In this document: positions 34,739 to 42,946 of the stretch, one piece after another
How positions within the stretch are numbered: position 1 is the stretch's first letter
Layout of the letters: each line of letters begins with the position of its first letter
From: Chloroflexota bacterium
GTDB taxonomy: Bacteria; Chloroflexota; Limnocylindria; Limnocylindrales; CSP1-4
Assembly (NCBI GenBank): GCA_021787395.1
Contig: JAJYLZ010000005.1
Coordinates: forward strand, 39,366 to 103,365
Length of the DNA stretch: 64,000 nt
Direction: 5' to 3'
Notes under the pieces: generated by a model
Seen by the model: only the letters and a program-made list of their open reading frames with translations
The model's database searches: none
Told to the model about the DNA's origin: nothing
Program-made: the position numbers and the translations under genes

Positions 34739-35709
34739 CGGTCCTGGTCCACGTTGCCGCCCGACACGACGCCGACGATCGGGCCGTCCGCGGGGTTCAG
34801 GCCCAGCTCCCGCGCGTGGAAGCGCATCGCCGCCACGGGCAGCGCTCCCGAGGGCTCCACCACCAGGCGCGCCTCCTCGGCGGCAAGCCGGACGGCCGCG
34901 GCGATCTCCGCCTCGGACACCGTCACGATGCGCGCCATCTGCGCCGACAGGTGGGCGAAGTTGAGGCGTCCGATCGACTGGGTGCGCGTGCCGTCGGCGA
35001 TGGTGCGGCTCACCCGCTCGGCCTCCCAGCGGACGATCCGGCCGGTCTCGAGCGACTCGCGCGCGTCGGCGGCGAGCTCGGGCTCCACGCCGATCACCCG
35101 CGCCCGGGGCGCCAGCGCCCGGACCGCCGCGGCCACGCCGCTCGCCAGCCCGCCGCCGCCCACCGGCACCAGCACGGCCGCGACGTCGGGCATGTCCTCC
35201 GCGATCTCGAGGCCGCAGGTGCCCTGGCCCGCCACGATGCGCCGGTCGTCGTAGGGCGGGATGATCGCGAGCCCGCGCTCCGCCGCGATCTGCTCGGCGA
35301 CTCGCCGGCGCTCGTCCGATGCGGTGCCGACGACCACCACCTCGGCACCGTCCGCCTCGACGCGGGCCTTCTTGAGCGGCGGGGCGTCCGACGGCATGAC
35401 GATGACGGCCGGCACGCCGAACAGCCGCGCCGCACGGGCCACGCCCTGCGCGTGGTTGCCCGAGGAGTAGGTGATCAGCCCTCGCGCCCGCTCGTCCGGC
35501 GGCAGCGAGGCGGCGGCGTGGTACGCCCCGCGCAGCTTGAACGCGCCGATCGGCTGGAGCGACTCCGCCTTGAGCCACTGCCGGCGCTCCGGCGCGCCGA
35601 ACGGGACGAGCGGCGTGCGGAGGGCGACGCCGGCGAGCACGCCTGCCGCGGCGCGGATGTCGTCGATCGTGACCAGGCGCGGCGCTTCCTCGGCGGCGCC
35701 CCCGCTCAT
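34696..35709 (-). CDS. threonine dehydratase/serine racemase-like PLP enzyme
   Basis: A 337-residue fold-type II PLP enzyme. Schiff-base lysine in PIGAFKLRGAYHA, the SSGNHAQGVA substrate loop, VPVGGGGLASG phosphate-binding glycines, and VVEPSGALPVAA. It lacks the C-terminal ACT regulatory domain of biosynthetic IlvA, so it looks like a catabolic threonine/serine dehydratase or serine racemase. ATG at 35709 overlaps the stop of the upstream gene. Confidence 0.85.
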   Translation of the reverse strand: MSGGAAEEAPRLVTIDDIRAAAGVLAGVALRTPLVPFGAPERRQWLKAESLQPIGAFKLRGAYHAAASLPPDERARGLITYSSGNHAQGVARAARLFGVPAVIVMPSDAPPLKKARVEADGAEVVVVGTASDERRRVAEQIAAERGLAIIPPYDDRRIVAGQGTCGLEIAEDMPDVAAVLVPVGGGGLASGVAAAVRALAPRARVIGVEPELAADARESLETGRIVRWEAERVSRTIADGTRTQSIGRLNFAHLSAQMARIVTVSEAEIAAAVRLAAEEARLVVEPSGALPVAAMRFHARELGLNPADGPIVGVVSGGNVDQDRYLEYLGASVPPEG

Positions 35710-36056
35710 CGATGCCGCCCGGCGGCCGCCTTCTTCTGGCACTCGATGCAGTGAGCGGCGGCCGGCAGGGCCTCCAGGCGCGCGGCGGCGATCGGCTGGC
35801 CGCAGGTGATGCAGATGCCGTAGGTGCCCGCGTCGATGCGCCCCAGCGCCGCGTCCACAGCCTCGATCAGAAGCTGGTTGTGCTCGCGGAGGGCGAGGTC
35901 GCGCTGCTGCGCGAAGACCTGGCTCGCGGCCGCCGCCTGCGACCCGTAGGTCATCGGGTCGGGGGCCTGGATCGTCATCTCCTCCTGCTCCGCCATGAGG
36001 CGGGCGCGCTCTTCCAGCAGGGCGGTCCGGGCGAGCTCAAGGGGCGTGGGCTTCAT
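35706..36056 (-). CDS. DksA/TraR-type C4 zinc-finger protein
   Basis: A 116-residue protein: a long helical N-terminal half (LARTALLEERARLMAEQEEM) and a C4 zinc finger with ICITCGQPI and AHCIECQKK. The shape matches TraR/DksA proteins that modulate RNA polymerase through the secondary channel. ATG lies six bases after TAGCAT (minus strand, 36063-36068). Co-transcribed with the dehydratase gene by a four-base overlap. Confidence 0.85.
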   Translation of the reverse strand: MKPTPLELARTALLEERARLMAEQEEMTIQAPDPMTYGSQAAAASQVFAQQRDLALREHNQLLIEAVDAALGRIDAGTYGICITCGQPIAAARLEALPAAAHCIECQKKAAAGRHR

Positions 36057-36144
36057 GGCCGCATGCTACTCCGGGCTGGGGTAGCCTCGGACCGTCAGTG
36101 CGCCGGGCGTGCGTGTCCCGGCGGCAACCGAGGAGCACGCGCCG

Positions 36145-36318
36145 ATGGCCATCGCGAAGGACCCCGTCTGCGGCATGGACGTGGACACCGAGAAGTCCCA
36201 GCTCTCGCTCGAGCACGACGGGCAGACCTACTGGTTCTGCGGCAAGGGCTGCCTGCTCGAGTTCAAGGACGACCCCGACAAGTACCTCGACCCGAACTAC
36301 GTCCCGCAGGGGATGTGA
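36145..36318 (+). CDS. YHS-domain protein
   Basis: A 57-residue protein that is essentially one YHS domain: DPVCGMDVDTEKSQLSLEHD, then YWFCGKGCLLEF and DPDKYL. The CGM and CxxxC cysteines are typical metal-binding positions, and such domains often accompany copper handling. ATG at 36145 has a GAGGAG ribosome site. Confidence 0.85.
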   Translation: MAIAKDPVCGMDVDTEKSQLSLEHDGQTYWFCGKGCLLEFKDDPDKYLDPNYVPQGM

Positions 36319-36402
36319 GGCGCGCCCGCCCGACCCGTCCGCGCGGGCGCTGACCCGGGCCGCGCCGCCCGCGCGTCCCCCGAACTGGGCGATGATGCGC
36401 GC

Positions 36403-37080
36403 ATGCCCGTCCTCGACCGCCTGACGCCCCCGCCGCTGGTCGCCGTCTTCGACGCGTACGGCACGCTGTTCGACGTCCACTCCGCCGTCGCCCGGCACGC
36501 CGCTGCGCTCGGCGGAGCCGCCGGGCCGTTCTCGGAGGCGTGGCGCGCCAAGCAGCTCGAGTACACGTGGGTGCGCTCGCTGGCCGGCCGCTACCGGGAC
36601 TTCGAGGCAGTGACGGAGGACGCCCTCGACGCCGCCTTCGCGCTGCACCCGGCCGTCGACCCGGGGCTCCGCGGCCGGCTGCTCGAGGCCTACCGAGTCC
36701 TCGACCCGTACCCGGAGGTGCCCGAGGTGCTCGGACGGATCCGCGGCCGGGGGATCCGGACGGCGATCCTCTCGAACGGGACCGCCGCGATGCTGTCGGA
36801 CGCCGTGGCGGCAGCCGGGCTCGCTGCGCAGTTCGACGGCGTCCTCTCGGTGGACGGCCTGGGCGTCTACAAGCCGGACCCGCGCGTGTACGCGACGGTC
36901 CTCGAGGCGTTCGGGACGGCCCGCCGCGAGACGCTGTTCGTGTCCTCGAACCGCTGGGACGTCGCCGGAGCGGCCGCGTTCGGGCTGGCGTGCGTGTGGG
37001 TCAACCGCTCGGGCAGGCCGGACGAGTACGGCGACTTGCCGCCGCTCGCGACCGTCGCCACGCTGGACGACCTCGCGTAG
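36403..37080 (+). CDS. haloacid dehalogenase type II (HAD family)
   Basis: A 225-residue HAD hydrolase: nucleophile Asp in VFDAYGTLFDVHS, ILSNG motif II, YKPDPRVY motif III with Lys, and VSSNRWDVAGA motif IV. The SSNxWD form is characteristic of 2-haloacid dehalogenases. Native substrate unknown. ATG six bases after GATGAT, no ribosome site. Confidence 0.85.
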   Translation: MPVLDRLTPPPLVAVFDAYGTLFDVHSAVARHAAALGGAAGPFSEAWRAKQLEYTWVRSLAGRYRDFEAVTEDALDAAFALHPAVDPGLRGRLLEAYRVLDPYPEVPEVLGRIRGRGIRTAILSNGTAAMLSDAVAAAGLAAQFDGVLSVDGLGVYKPDPRVYATVLEAFGTARRETLFVSSNRWDVAGAAAFGLACVWVNRSGRPDEYGDLPPLATVATLDDLA

Positions 37081-37223
37081 GGCCGGCGGACGGCCGCGGC
37101 AGCGCATAAGTCTGCGCTAAGCGGGCCTGCCTAGGCTCCGGGGTCCGCAGGCCAGGTCGAGGGCACCCGAGGAGCGACCGCCCGCGGAAGCTCGGCCCGG
37201 GCGCCCCGGGCGAGGAGGTTGCG

Positions 37224-37319
37224 ATGCGGGTTCTCGTGCGGGTCGCGGTGGCGGCACTCGGACCCTGGACGGCGCTGGCGGTGCTGCTGGCGGCGGAGAC
37301 GGCGAAGCGGTGGCCCTGA
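37224..37319 (+). CDS. 31-residue hydrophobic micropeptide ending TAKRWP
   Basis: Short frame in an otherwise gene-free 487-base gap. A strong ribosome site GAGGAGG (37212-37218) stands five bases before the ATG. The peptide has a basic start (MRVLVRV), a hydrophobic middle (VAVAALGPWTALAVLLAA) and the tail ETAKRWP. A second unlinked frame at 42634-42732 on the minus strand encodes a 32-residue peptide of the same layout ending DTAKRW. Function unknown; it could be a membrane micropeptide or secreted signal precursor. The rest of the gap shows nothing recognisable. Confidence 0.55.
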   Translation: MRVLVRVAVAALGPWTALAVLLAAETAKRWP

Positions 37320-37567
37320 TGCGCGAGCGGAGTCGCCTCGCGGGCATCGGCTCGGAGGCGTCGAGCCGGCGCTGGTAGGACCGGGCGCGCCGCCGACGTT
37401 CCGGGGCGCGCCTGCCGGGCGGCTTAGTCCGCCGATCCGGCGGCGCCGTCTCGGGATCGCCGACGGCCTCAAACGGCACCCCGCGCGTCTGACGCGGTGA
37501 TACGCTTCCGGGCAGACTCGGCTCGTCCGATGTGTCAGCCGCGACTTCGATCAGGAGACAACCCCAG

Positions 37568-37858
37568 ATGACGTATGTGATCGCCGAGCCCTGCGTCGAC
37601 GTGATGGACACCGCTTGCGTGTCGGTCTGCCCGGTGGACTGCATCCACCTCGACGAGGGCACGGACCGCATGCTCTACATCGACCCGAACGAGTGCATCG
37701 ACTGCGGTGCCTGCGAGCCCGAGTGCCCCGTGAACGCGATCTTCCCGGAGGAGAGCGTCCCGGCCGAGTGGACCGCCTACACGCCGATCAACGCGCAGTG
37801 GTACCAGGACAAGGCGGCAGCCCGCGCCGCCCTGGAGGCGGTCAAGCCGCGCGCCTGA
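37568..37858 (+). CDS. fdxA: 7Fe (3Fe-4S/4Fe-4S) ferredoxin
   Basis: A 96-residue electron carrier. The first cluster motif is TACVSVCPVDCIH with the preceding EPCVDVMD, the 3Fe-4S arrangement; the second is ECIDCGACEPECPVNAI for 4Fe-4S. The C-terminal extension VPAEWTAYTPINAQWY is typical of the actinobacterial/Thermus-like FdxA. A plausible electron partner for the korAB oxidoreductase encoded 7.5 kb away. Confidence 0.93.
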   Translation: MTYVIAEPCVDVMDTACVSVCPVDCIHLDEGTDRMLYIDPNECIDCGACEPECPVNAIFPEESVPAEWTAYTPINAQWYQDKAAARAALEAVKPRA

Positions 37859-37890
37859 CGCGAGGCCGGTGCGCCGGCCTGCCACCCACA

Positions 37891-37915
37891 CGGCCCCGCG
37901 GCTGCCGCGGGGCCG
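37891..37915 (+). terminator. intrinsic terminator after the ferredoxin gene
   Basis: Eleven-base-pair stem CGGCCCCGCGG/CCGCGGGGCCG with a three-base loop, followed by TTCTGATT. Confidence 0.85.
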
Positions 37916-37971
37916 TTCTGATTCCCGGGGCCGGCACGAGCCCGGCGCGGAGGCGCCCGTAGACTGGGGCC

Positions 37972-38865
37972 ATGCGCATCGTGTCCCTCCATCCCGCCGC
38001 CACCGAGATCGTGTTCGCGATCGGCCTCGGCGAGGAACTCGTGGGGGTCACGGCCTACTGCGACGCGCCGCCCGAGGCGCGGACGCTGCCCGTGGTCGCC
38101 CGGCTACCGGCAGGTCGTCCCGCGGCCGCGGGCGGGGCGGGCCCGGCGCTGCTCGAGCTGGACCGCGACGCCCTCGCCGAGGCGGACCCGGACCTCGTGA
38201 TCCACTCGGTGCTCAACCGGGTGTGCGCCGTGGGGCCCCGGGAGCTGCGCGCGATCGCGGACGAGATCGACGAGGAGGTCTCGATCCTGAGCCTCGACCC
38301 GCTGTCGGTCGAGGGCGCGCTCAACGCGATCCAGACCGTCGGGGCGATGACCGAGGCCGAGGACGAGGCGATGGACGTCGTGGTCGGGCTGCGCGAGCGG
38401 CTGCAGGCCATCGAGGGGATCGTGGTGGCGCGGCGGGACCGCGGCTTCGTCGCCCCGCGGGTCGCCGCCCTCGAGTGGCTCGACCCGCCGATCGCCGTCG
38501 GCCGCTGGATCCCCGAGCAGGTACGACTCGCGGGCGGCTGGGAGCTGCTCGGCCGAGAGCACGAGGAACCGTCGCCCACGTCGTGGAGCGCCCTGCGCGA
38601 GGTCGACCCCGAGATCATCGTGCTGATGCCCGCCGGGATGGACCTGCCGCAGGCGGTGGCCGCCTGGGAGGCGCTGCCCAGGCCGGACGGCTGGTCGGAG
38701 CTGCAGGCGGTGCGCACGGGCCGGGTGTTCGCCGTCGACGGCTCGGCGTACTTCTGGCGGCCGGGCCCGAGGATCGTCGACGGGATCGAGGTGCTGGCCG
38801 AGATCGTGGACCCCAAGGCGTTCGACGGGCTGGCGCCCAACGACAGCTTCGTGCGGCTCGGCTGA
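37972..38865 (+). CDS. BtuF-like cobalamin/siderophore-binding domain protein without signal peptide
   Basis: A 297-residue periplasmic-binding-protein-like domain of the BtuF/FhuD type: RIVSLHPAATEIVFAIGLGEELVGVTAYCD, a long linking helix, GWELLGREHEEPSPTSWSALREVDPEIIVLMP and VFAVDGSAYFWRPGPRIVDGIEVLAEI. It starts directly with the domain: no signal peptide or lipobox, and no permease or ATPase nearby. The TAGACT hexamer six bases before the ATG supports this start. Likely cytoplasmic; ligand uncertain. Confidence 0.82.
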   Translation: MRIVSLHPAATEIVFAIGLGEELVGVTAYCDAPPEARTLPVVARLPAGRPAAAGGAGPALLELDRDALAEADPDLVIHSVLNRVCAVGPRELRAIADEIDEEVSILSLDPLSVEGALNAIQTVGAMTEAEDEAMDVVVGLRERLQAIEGIVVARRDRGFVAPRVAALEWLDPPIAVGRWIPEQVRLAGGWELLGREHEEPSPTSWSALREVDPEIIVLMPAGMDLPQAVAAWEALPRPDGWSELQAVRTGRVFAVDGSAYFWRPGPRIVDGIEVLAEIVDPKAFDGLAPNDSFVRLG

Positions 38866-38897
38866 GCGCCGGATTCGCGGTGGTATCCTCCGCCGCG

Positions 38898-39761
38898 ATG
38901 TCCCCCCTCGCGAACAGGACCATCGCGACCGTCGGCTCCGGCGTCATGGCCGAGGCGATGGTCTTCGGGCTGCTCGAGGGCAGGCTAGTCGAGCCGGGCC
39001 AGATCGTCGCCAGCCACCCGCGGGCAGAGCGCCGCGCGGCGCTGGCCGGGACCCACGGGATCCGCACCGTGGCGTCCAACGTCGAGGCCGTCACGGGTGC
39101 GGACGTGATCATCCTGGCGGTCAAGCCGCAGATGCTGGCCAAAGTCGGCCGGGAGATCGGGCCGCACCTCCGCCAGGGTCAGCTCGTCCTGTCGGTCCTC
39201 GCCGGCCCCACGTCGGCGGCGCTGGTGTCTGCGCTCGGCCACGACCAGGTGGTCCGGGCGATGCCAAACACGCCGGCTCGGATCGGCGCCGGGATGACCG
39301 TCTGGTACGCCACCCCCGCCACCACCGAGGAGCAGCGGGCGCAGGCGAAGGCGCTCCTGTCGGCCCTGGGCGCCGAGCTCCAGGTCGAGGACGAGAAGTG
39401 GGTGGCGATGGCCACCGCCGTGTCCGGCACCGGGCCCGCGTACGTGTTCCTCGTGATGGAGGCGCTCATCGACGCGGCCGTCCACCTCGGCTTCCCTCGC
39501 CACATCGCCCACGACCTCGTGATCGAGACCCTGGAGGGGTCGACGCGCTTCGCCAAGCAGTCAGGCGACCACCCCGCCGTCCTGCGCAACATGGTCACCT
39601 CGCCCGGCGGCACCTCGGCCGCCGCGCTCCACGAACTCGAGTCCGGCCGCCTGCGCACCGTCCTCTCGGAGGCCGTGTGGGCGGCCTTCCGGCGGACCGT
39701 GGAGCTGGGCGACGAGCTCGAGGCGCAACTGGGGGCGAACGGGGGCAAGAAGGGGCGCTGA
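38898..39761 (+). CDS. proC: pyrroline-5-carboxylate reductase
   Basis: A 287-residue NAD(P)H-dependent enzyme, last step of proline synthesis. Nucleotide-binding TIATVGSGVMAEAMVFGLLEG; DVIILAVKPQML; VVRAMPNTPARIGAGMTVWY; and the C-terminal signature SGTGPAYVFLVMEALIDAAVHLGFPR with TSPGGTSAAALHELESG. ATG eight bases after TATCCT (38884-38889), suggesting a leaderless start. A proline dehydrogenase gene lies 1.7 kb downstream. Confidence 0.95.
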   Translation: MSPLANRTIATVGSGVMAEAMVFGLLEGRLVEPGQIVASHPRAERRAALAGTHGIRTVASNVEAVTGADVIILAVKPQMLAKVGREIGPHLRQGQLVLSVLAGPTSAALVSALGHDQVVRAMPNTPARIGAGMTVWYATPATTEEQRAQAKALLSALGAELQVEDEKWVAMATAVSGTGPAYVFLVMEALIDAAVHLGFPRHIAHDLVIETLEGSTRFAKQSGDHPAVLRNMVTSPGGTSAAALHELESGRLRTVLSEAVWAAFRRTVELGDELEAQLGANGGKKGR

Positions 39762-39785
39762 GCGAGCCGGCGCCATCGGCCCCTC

Positions 39786-40125
39786 GACCCCGTCGTCTCT
39801 CGGCCCCGCGGCCCGGCCCATCGGCCCCGTCGTCTCTCGGCCCCTCGGCCCCGCGGCCCACCGAATACCGCCGCCGGCGGTGCAAACTTCGGCCCCCGGC
39901 CCGGCCCCTCGGCCCCGTCGTCTCTTCGGCCCGCGGCCCACCGAATACCGCCGCCGGCGGTGCAAACCGCGGAATCGGCCCGGGCTACCGCCCACGGCGG
40001 TATGCGAGACGGGCCCCACGATCAGCCCGGGCGACCGACGCCGCCGAACACCGACACCGGCGGTATTCAGGGACGATCCGTCCGCGGCGCGGTCCGCGGC
40101 GCGGTCCGCGGCGCGGTCCGAGGCG
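39786..40125. repeat. gene-free island with ACCGCCG-C-CGGCGGT palindromes and tandem repeats
   Basis: The 482 bases after proC carry no gene. A perfect palindrome ACCGCCGCCGGCGGT occurs at 39867-39881 and 39947-39961, exactly 80 bases apart within an 80-base near-direct repeat. Variants follow at 39986-40002 (TACCGCC-CAC-GGCGGTA) and about 40047-40066. CCCCGTCGTCTCTCGGCCCC repeats lie at the left end, and a 12-base GCGCGGTCCGCG tandem (3-4 copies) at about 40080-40125. Confidence 0.7.
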
Positions 40126-40243
40126 TGTGTCCGTGGCGATCCGTCCGCGGTTGCGGTCCGAGTTGTGTCCGCCTGCGGTCCCGCCGCCCCGTCGCGGCTC
40201 CGCGGAGCCCGCGGCCCCGCCTGAGCGCCGGTGCCGGCCGCCG

Positions 40244-40708
40244 CTACCCCCTGGCCGCCAGCGCAGCCTCGAGCGAGGCCTCCAGCGCCGCCACCTTGTT
40301 CAGCAGCGAGTCGAGCGCGGCGTCCTGGGCCTTGAGGTGCTCCTGGATCTGCTCCGACTCGTGGAACGTGGCGTCGGCGTCCTTGTAGGTCATCTCGGCG
40401 CGCTCGTCGGACGCCTTGGACATGATCGCCTGGCCCACCATGATCACCGAGAGCATCACCAGCTGGATGAACGTCTGGCTGAGCCAGGTGATCAGCGGGA
40501 GGGTCCCGCCCTCCTTGATCGCCGATGGCAGGGCCACCAGGGCCAGCACGGCGAACGCGTAGGCGCACCACATCGTGCCCACGACGCTGGTCAGGATCAC
40601 TGCCAGCCGGCCGTTGAACCCGGTGGCGCCCCCGCCGGTCTTGGGCGGCCCGCTCTTCCTGCGCAGGGCGACGTGCGGGTGGGGGATGTGCTGGTAGTCG
40701 ACGGCCAT
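40244..40708 (-). CDS. small membrane protein, possibly low-affinity iron permease-like
   Basis: A 154-residue protein with two hydrophobic helices (LTSVVGTMWCAYAFAVLALVALP and ITWLSQTFIQLVMLSVIMVGQAIM) and a C-terminal helical tail (ASDERAEMTYKDADATFHESEQIQEHLKAQDAAL). The WLSQTFIQLVxLxxIMVGQ stretch resembles the family that includes low-affinity iron permeases, but the match is from memory and function is unproven. Confidence 0.65.
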   Translation of the reverse strand: MAVDYQHIPHPHVALRRKSGPPKTGGGATGFNGRLAVILTSVVGTMWCAYAFAVLALVALPSAIKEGGTLPLITWLSQTFIQLVMLSVIMVGQAIMSKASDERAEMTYKDADATFHESEQIQEHLKAQDAALDSLLNKVAALEASLEAALAARG

Positions 40709-40839
40709 CGTGTCCTCCCCGGCGCGGCTGCGGCCGGCCGGCGCTGCGGCGTCGCGGTCTGGAGGGACCGCATGGCCCGGAATCTAGCCGTCCAAGCGAC
40801 CGCCCGCCCGCGGCAGCCCGCGCACTATGCTTCGCCGCG

Positions 40840-41487
40840 ATGGACACGTCCCCGGCCGGCGCCCGCCCGGCCCCCGATCCCGACGAGCTGCGGATCCTCG
40901 AGGACCAGCTGGCGCGGATGCGGGGGATGCTGTTCGGCTACTCCGAGCGCTTCTTCGAGCGGATCCGGACGTACCTGGTGCTGACGCTGGCGCTGCTCGT
41001 CGTGTCGGGCATGGGCGTGTTCCCGGGCGCCGTGATCGCGGTCCCGTTCCTGGTGCCGTTCGCGTTCCTCGAGACGGGCTACCTGTTCTACTACACGGTC
41101 TTCGCGCGCCGCCACGCCGAGTACTTGGAGCGGGAGATCAACGCCCGCCTCGGCCGCGAGGTCCTGGTCGCGCACCGCCTCGAGGCCGCCTACTTCTACC
41201 CGCCCGACGGGCCCAAGATCGCTGCCATCTCGTTGGCGCGACCGCTGGGGATGATGAGCGCGATGACGCTCGGGTACACCGCCGGCGCGGCCGCCCTGTG
41301 GCTGGCCGGCATGCGCGGCCTGCTGGACCTGGCCCATCGCGAGCTGCTCGTCGCGGCGGCGCTCGTGTGGACCATCGCGATCGCCGCGTACCTGGTCTGG
41401 ACCTTCCTTGCGCGCCACGACGAGCGGCGGCTCATCGCCGAGCTTGACGCTGCCTACCGAGCCGGGGACGCGACGTCCCCCCGTTGA
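40840..41487 (+). CDS. membrane protein of unknown function
   Basis: A 215-residue protein with a helical N-terminus (LRILEDQLARMRGMLFGYSERFFERIRTYL) and four hydrophobic stretches in two pairs (residues about 43-85 and 130-190), with a hydrophilic central domain between. I do not recognise the family. ATG is eight bases after TATGCT. The next gene (proline dehydrogenase) begins 14 bases downstream, so they are probably co-transcribed. Confidence 0.65.
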   Translation: MDTSPAGARPAPDPDELRILEDQLARMRGMLFGYSERFFERIRTYLVLTLALLVVSGMGVFPGAVIAVPFLVPFAFLETGYLFYYTVFARRHAEYLEREINARLGREVLVAHRLEAAYFYPPDGPKIAAISLARPLGMMSAMTLGYTAGAAALWLAGMRGLLDLAHRELLVAAALVWTIAIAAYLVWTFLARHDERRLIAELDAAYRAGDATSPR

Positions 41488-41501
41488 CCCTGAGGTCTTG
41501 C

Positions 41502-42488
41502 ATGCCGAGTCAATCCGCCGCCAATGACCTTGCCGAGCGCGCGATGCGGTCGACGCTCCTCTCGCTCTCGCACCGGAGGTCGCTCGGGCGGCTGGCCACC
41601 CGGGTCCCGGTCACCCGGCCGATGGTGCGGCGGTTCATCTCGGGCGAGACCCTCGACGAGGCCCTGCCGGCGATCCGCCGCCTGCACGATGCGGGCATGG
41701 GCACCACGGTGGACGTGCTCGGCGAGTCGGTGACCCACGCGGCCGACGCGCGGGCGGCCGCCGACCGCTACGTGGCCCTGCTCGACGCGCTCGCCGGGAC
41801 GGACCTCGACCGCAACGTCTCGCTCAAGCCCAGCCAGATGGGCCTGGCGATCGACCCCGGTCTCGCCCGCGAGAACGTCGGCCGCATCGTGGCCAAGGCG
41901 ATCGAGACCGGCGCCTTCGTGCGGATCGACATGGAGGACCACACGACCACCGACGACACGCTCGACCTGTGGCGGGCGGTGCGCCCGGCCGGCGCCGGCG
42001 AGGGCGGGGAGGGCGGCGCGGACGTGGGCGTGGTGATCCAGGCGGCGCTCCGGCGCAGCGACCGCGACGTGGACGCCCTGATCGAGGCGGGCGGTCGGGT
42101 CCGCCTGTGCAAGGGCGCCTACAAGGAGCCGCACTCGGTGGCCTACGCCGAGAAGCGCGAGGTGGACGAGGCGTACGAGCGGCTGATGCTGCGCCTCCTG
42201 CGAGCGGGCCGCTACCCGGCCCTCGCGACCCACGACGTGCGGCTGATCCAGCGGGCGGTCGAAGTCGCCAAGGCCGAGGGCATCGCCCGCGACGCGTTCG
42301 AGTTCCAGATGCTCTACGGCATCCGGCGCGACCTCCAGGAGCAGCTGGCCGGCGCCGGCTGGCGCGTCCGGGTCTACGTCCCGTTCGGGGGCGAGTGGTA
42401 CCCGTACTTCATGCGCCGGCTGGCAGAGCGCCCGGCGAACGTCTCGTTCCTGCTCCGCAACATGTGGCGGGACCGCGGGCGCGCATAG
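41502..42488 (+). CDS. proline dehydrogenase
   Basis: A 328-residue monofunctional FAD enzyme oxidising proline to pyrroline-5-carboxylate. TIM-barrel signatures: SGETLDEALPAIRRLHDAGMGTTVDVLGE, NVSLKPSQMGL, VRIDMEDH, RLCKGAYKEP, ALATHDVRLI, FEFQMLYGIR and YVPFGGEWYPYFMRRLAERP. All match bacterial PutA-type/ProDH domains. ATG at 41502 has TGAGGT six bases upstream; a TTG at 41484 is the other option. Confidence 0.93.
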   Translation: MPSQSAANDLAERAMRSTLLSLSHRRSLGRLATRVPVTRPMVRRFISGETLDEALPAIRRLHDAGMGTTVDVLGESVTHAADARAAADRYVALLDALAGTDLDRNVSLKPSQMGLAIDPGLARENVGRIVAKAIETGAFVRIDMEDHTTTDDTLDLWRAVRPAGAGEGGEGGADVGVVIQAALRRSDRDVDALIEAGGRVRLCKGAYKEPHSVAYAEKREVDEAYERLMLRLLRAGRYPALATHDVRLIQRAVEVAKAEGIARDAFEFQMLYGIRRDLQEQLAGAGWRVRVYVPFGGEWYPYFMRRLAERPANVSFLLRNMWRDRGRA

Positions 42489-42532
42489 TCCGGGGGGCCG
42501 GGGGCGGGCGCCGGGCAGCCGGGGAATCAGAA

Positions 42533-42561
42533 GGCCGCCGGGAGGAGGTTCTCCGGCGGCC
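42533..42561. terminator. stem-loop after the proline dehydrogenase gene
   Basis: Nine-base-pair stem GGCCGCCGG/CCGGCGGCC with an 11-base loop, between the convergent proline dehydrogenase gene and the minus-strand micropeptide. No T-tract. Confidence 0.55.
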
Positions 42562-42633
42562 CTCGCGCTGCGGTGGGCAATCACCGCGTCAAGTCAGCGA
42601 CCGAGTGCGGTGGCGCTGATCACCAGCGGCGGC

Positions 42634-42732
42634 TCACCAGCGCTTCGCCGTGTCGGGGAAGAGCGCGACGGCGGCGGCGATGGTCCCGAGGAACATCGTC
42701 GCTCGGTAGGCGTACCACTTGATGGTCTTCAT
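42634..42732 (-). CDS. 32-residue hydrophobic micropeptide ending DTAKRW
   Basis: Minus-strand frame in a 458-base gap. The peptide begins MKTIKWYAYRATMFLG, continues with a hydrophobic TIAAAVALF stretch and ends PDTAKRW. An AAGGGA ribosome-site-like sequence stands seven bases before the ATG. The layout and the last five residues match the plus-strand peptide at 37224-37319, so the two are probably members of one undescribed family. The remaining part of the gap (42733-42946) shows no other gene. Confidence 0.55.
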   Translation of the reverse strand: MKTIKWYAYRATMFLGTIAAAVALFPDTAKRW

Positions 42733-42946
42733 CACCACGTCCCTTGCTGGTCAACCTGCGCTGCGGAGCGGGCTTCCGTCGGCCTCCCGCAGCCCTGGAC
42801 CGAGACCGTATCCCGAGACCTCCTCCCCGAGGAATGACCCGTAGGTACTGGTACCCCCCGGCCCGATCGGCACAGGTGCCAGCGCGCAACGCCCGCCGCC
42901 CCCGGGTTGCGCTCCCTGATCGGATCGGCTGGGGCATGATCCGCGC

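Noticed and set aside
39786-40125. CRISPR or integron-like array
   Set aside because: Only two exact palindrome copies inside an 80-base repeat, with no spacer diversity or integrase.
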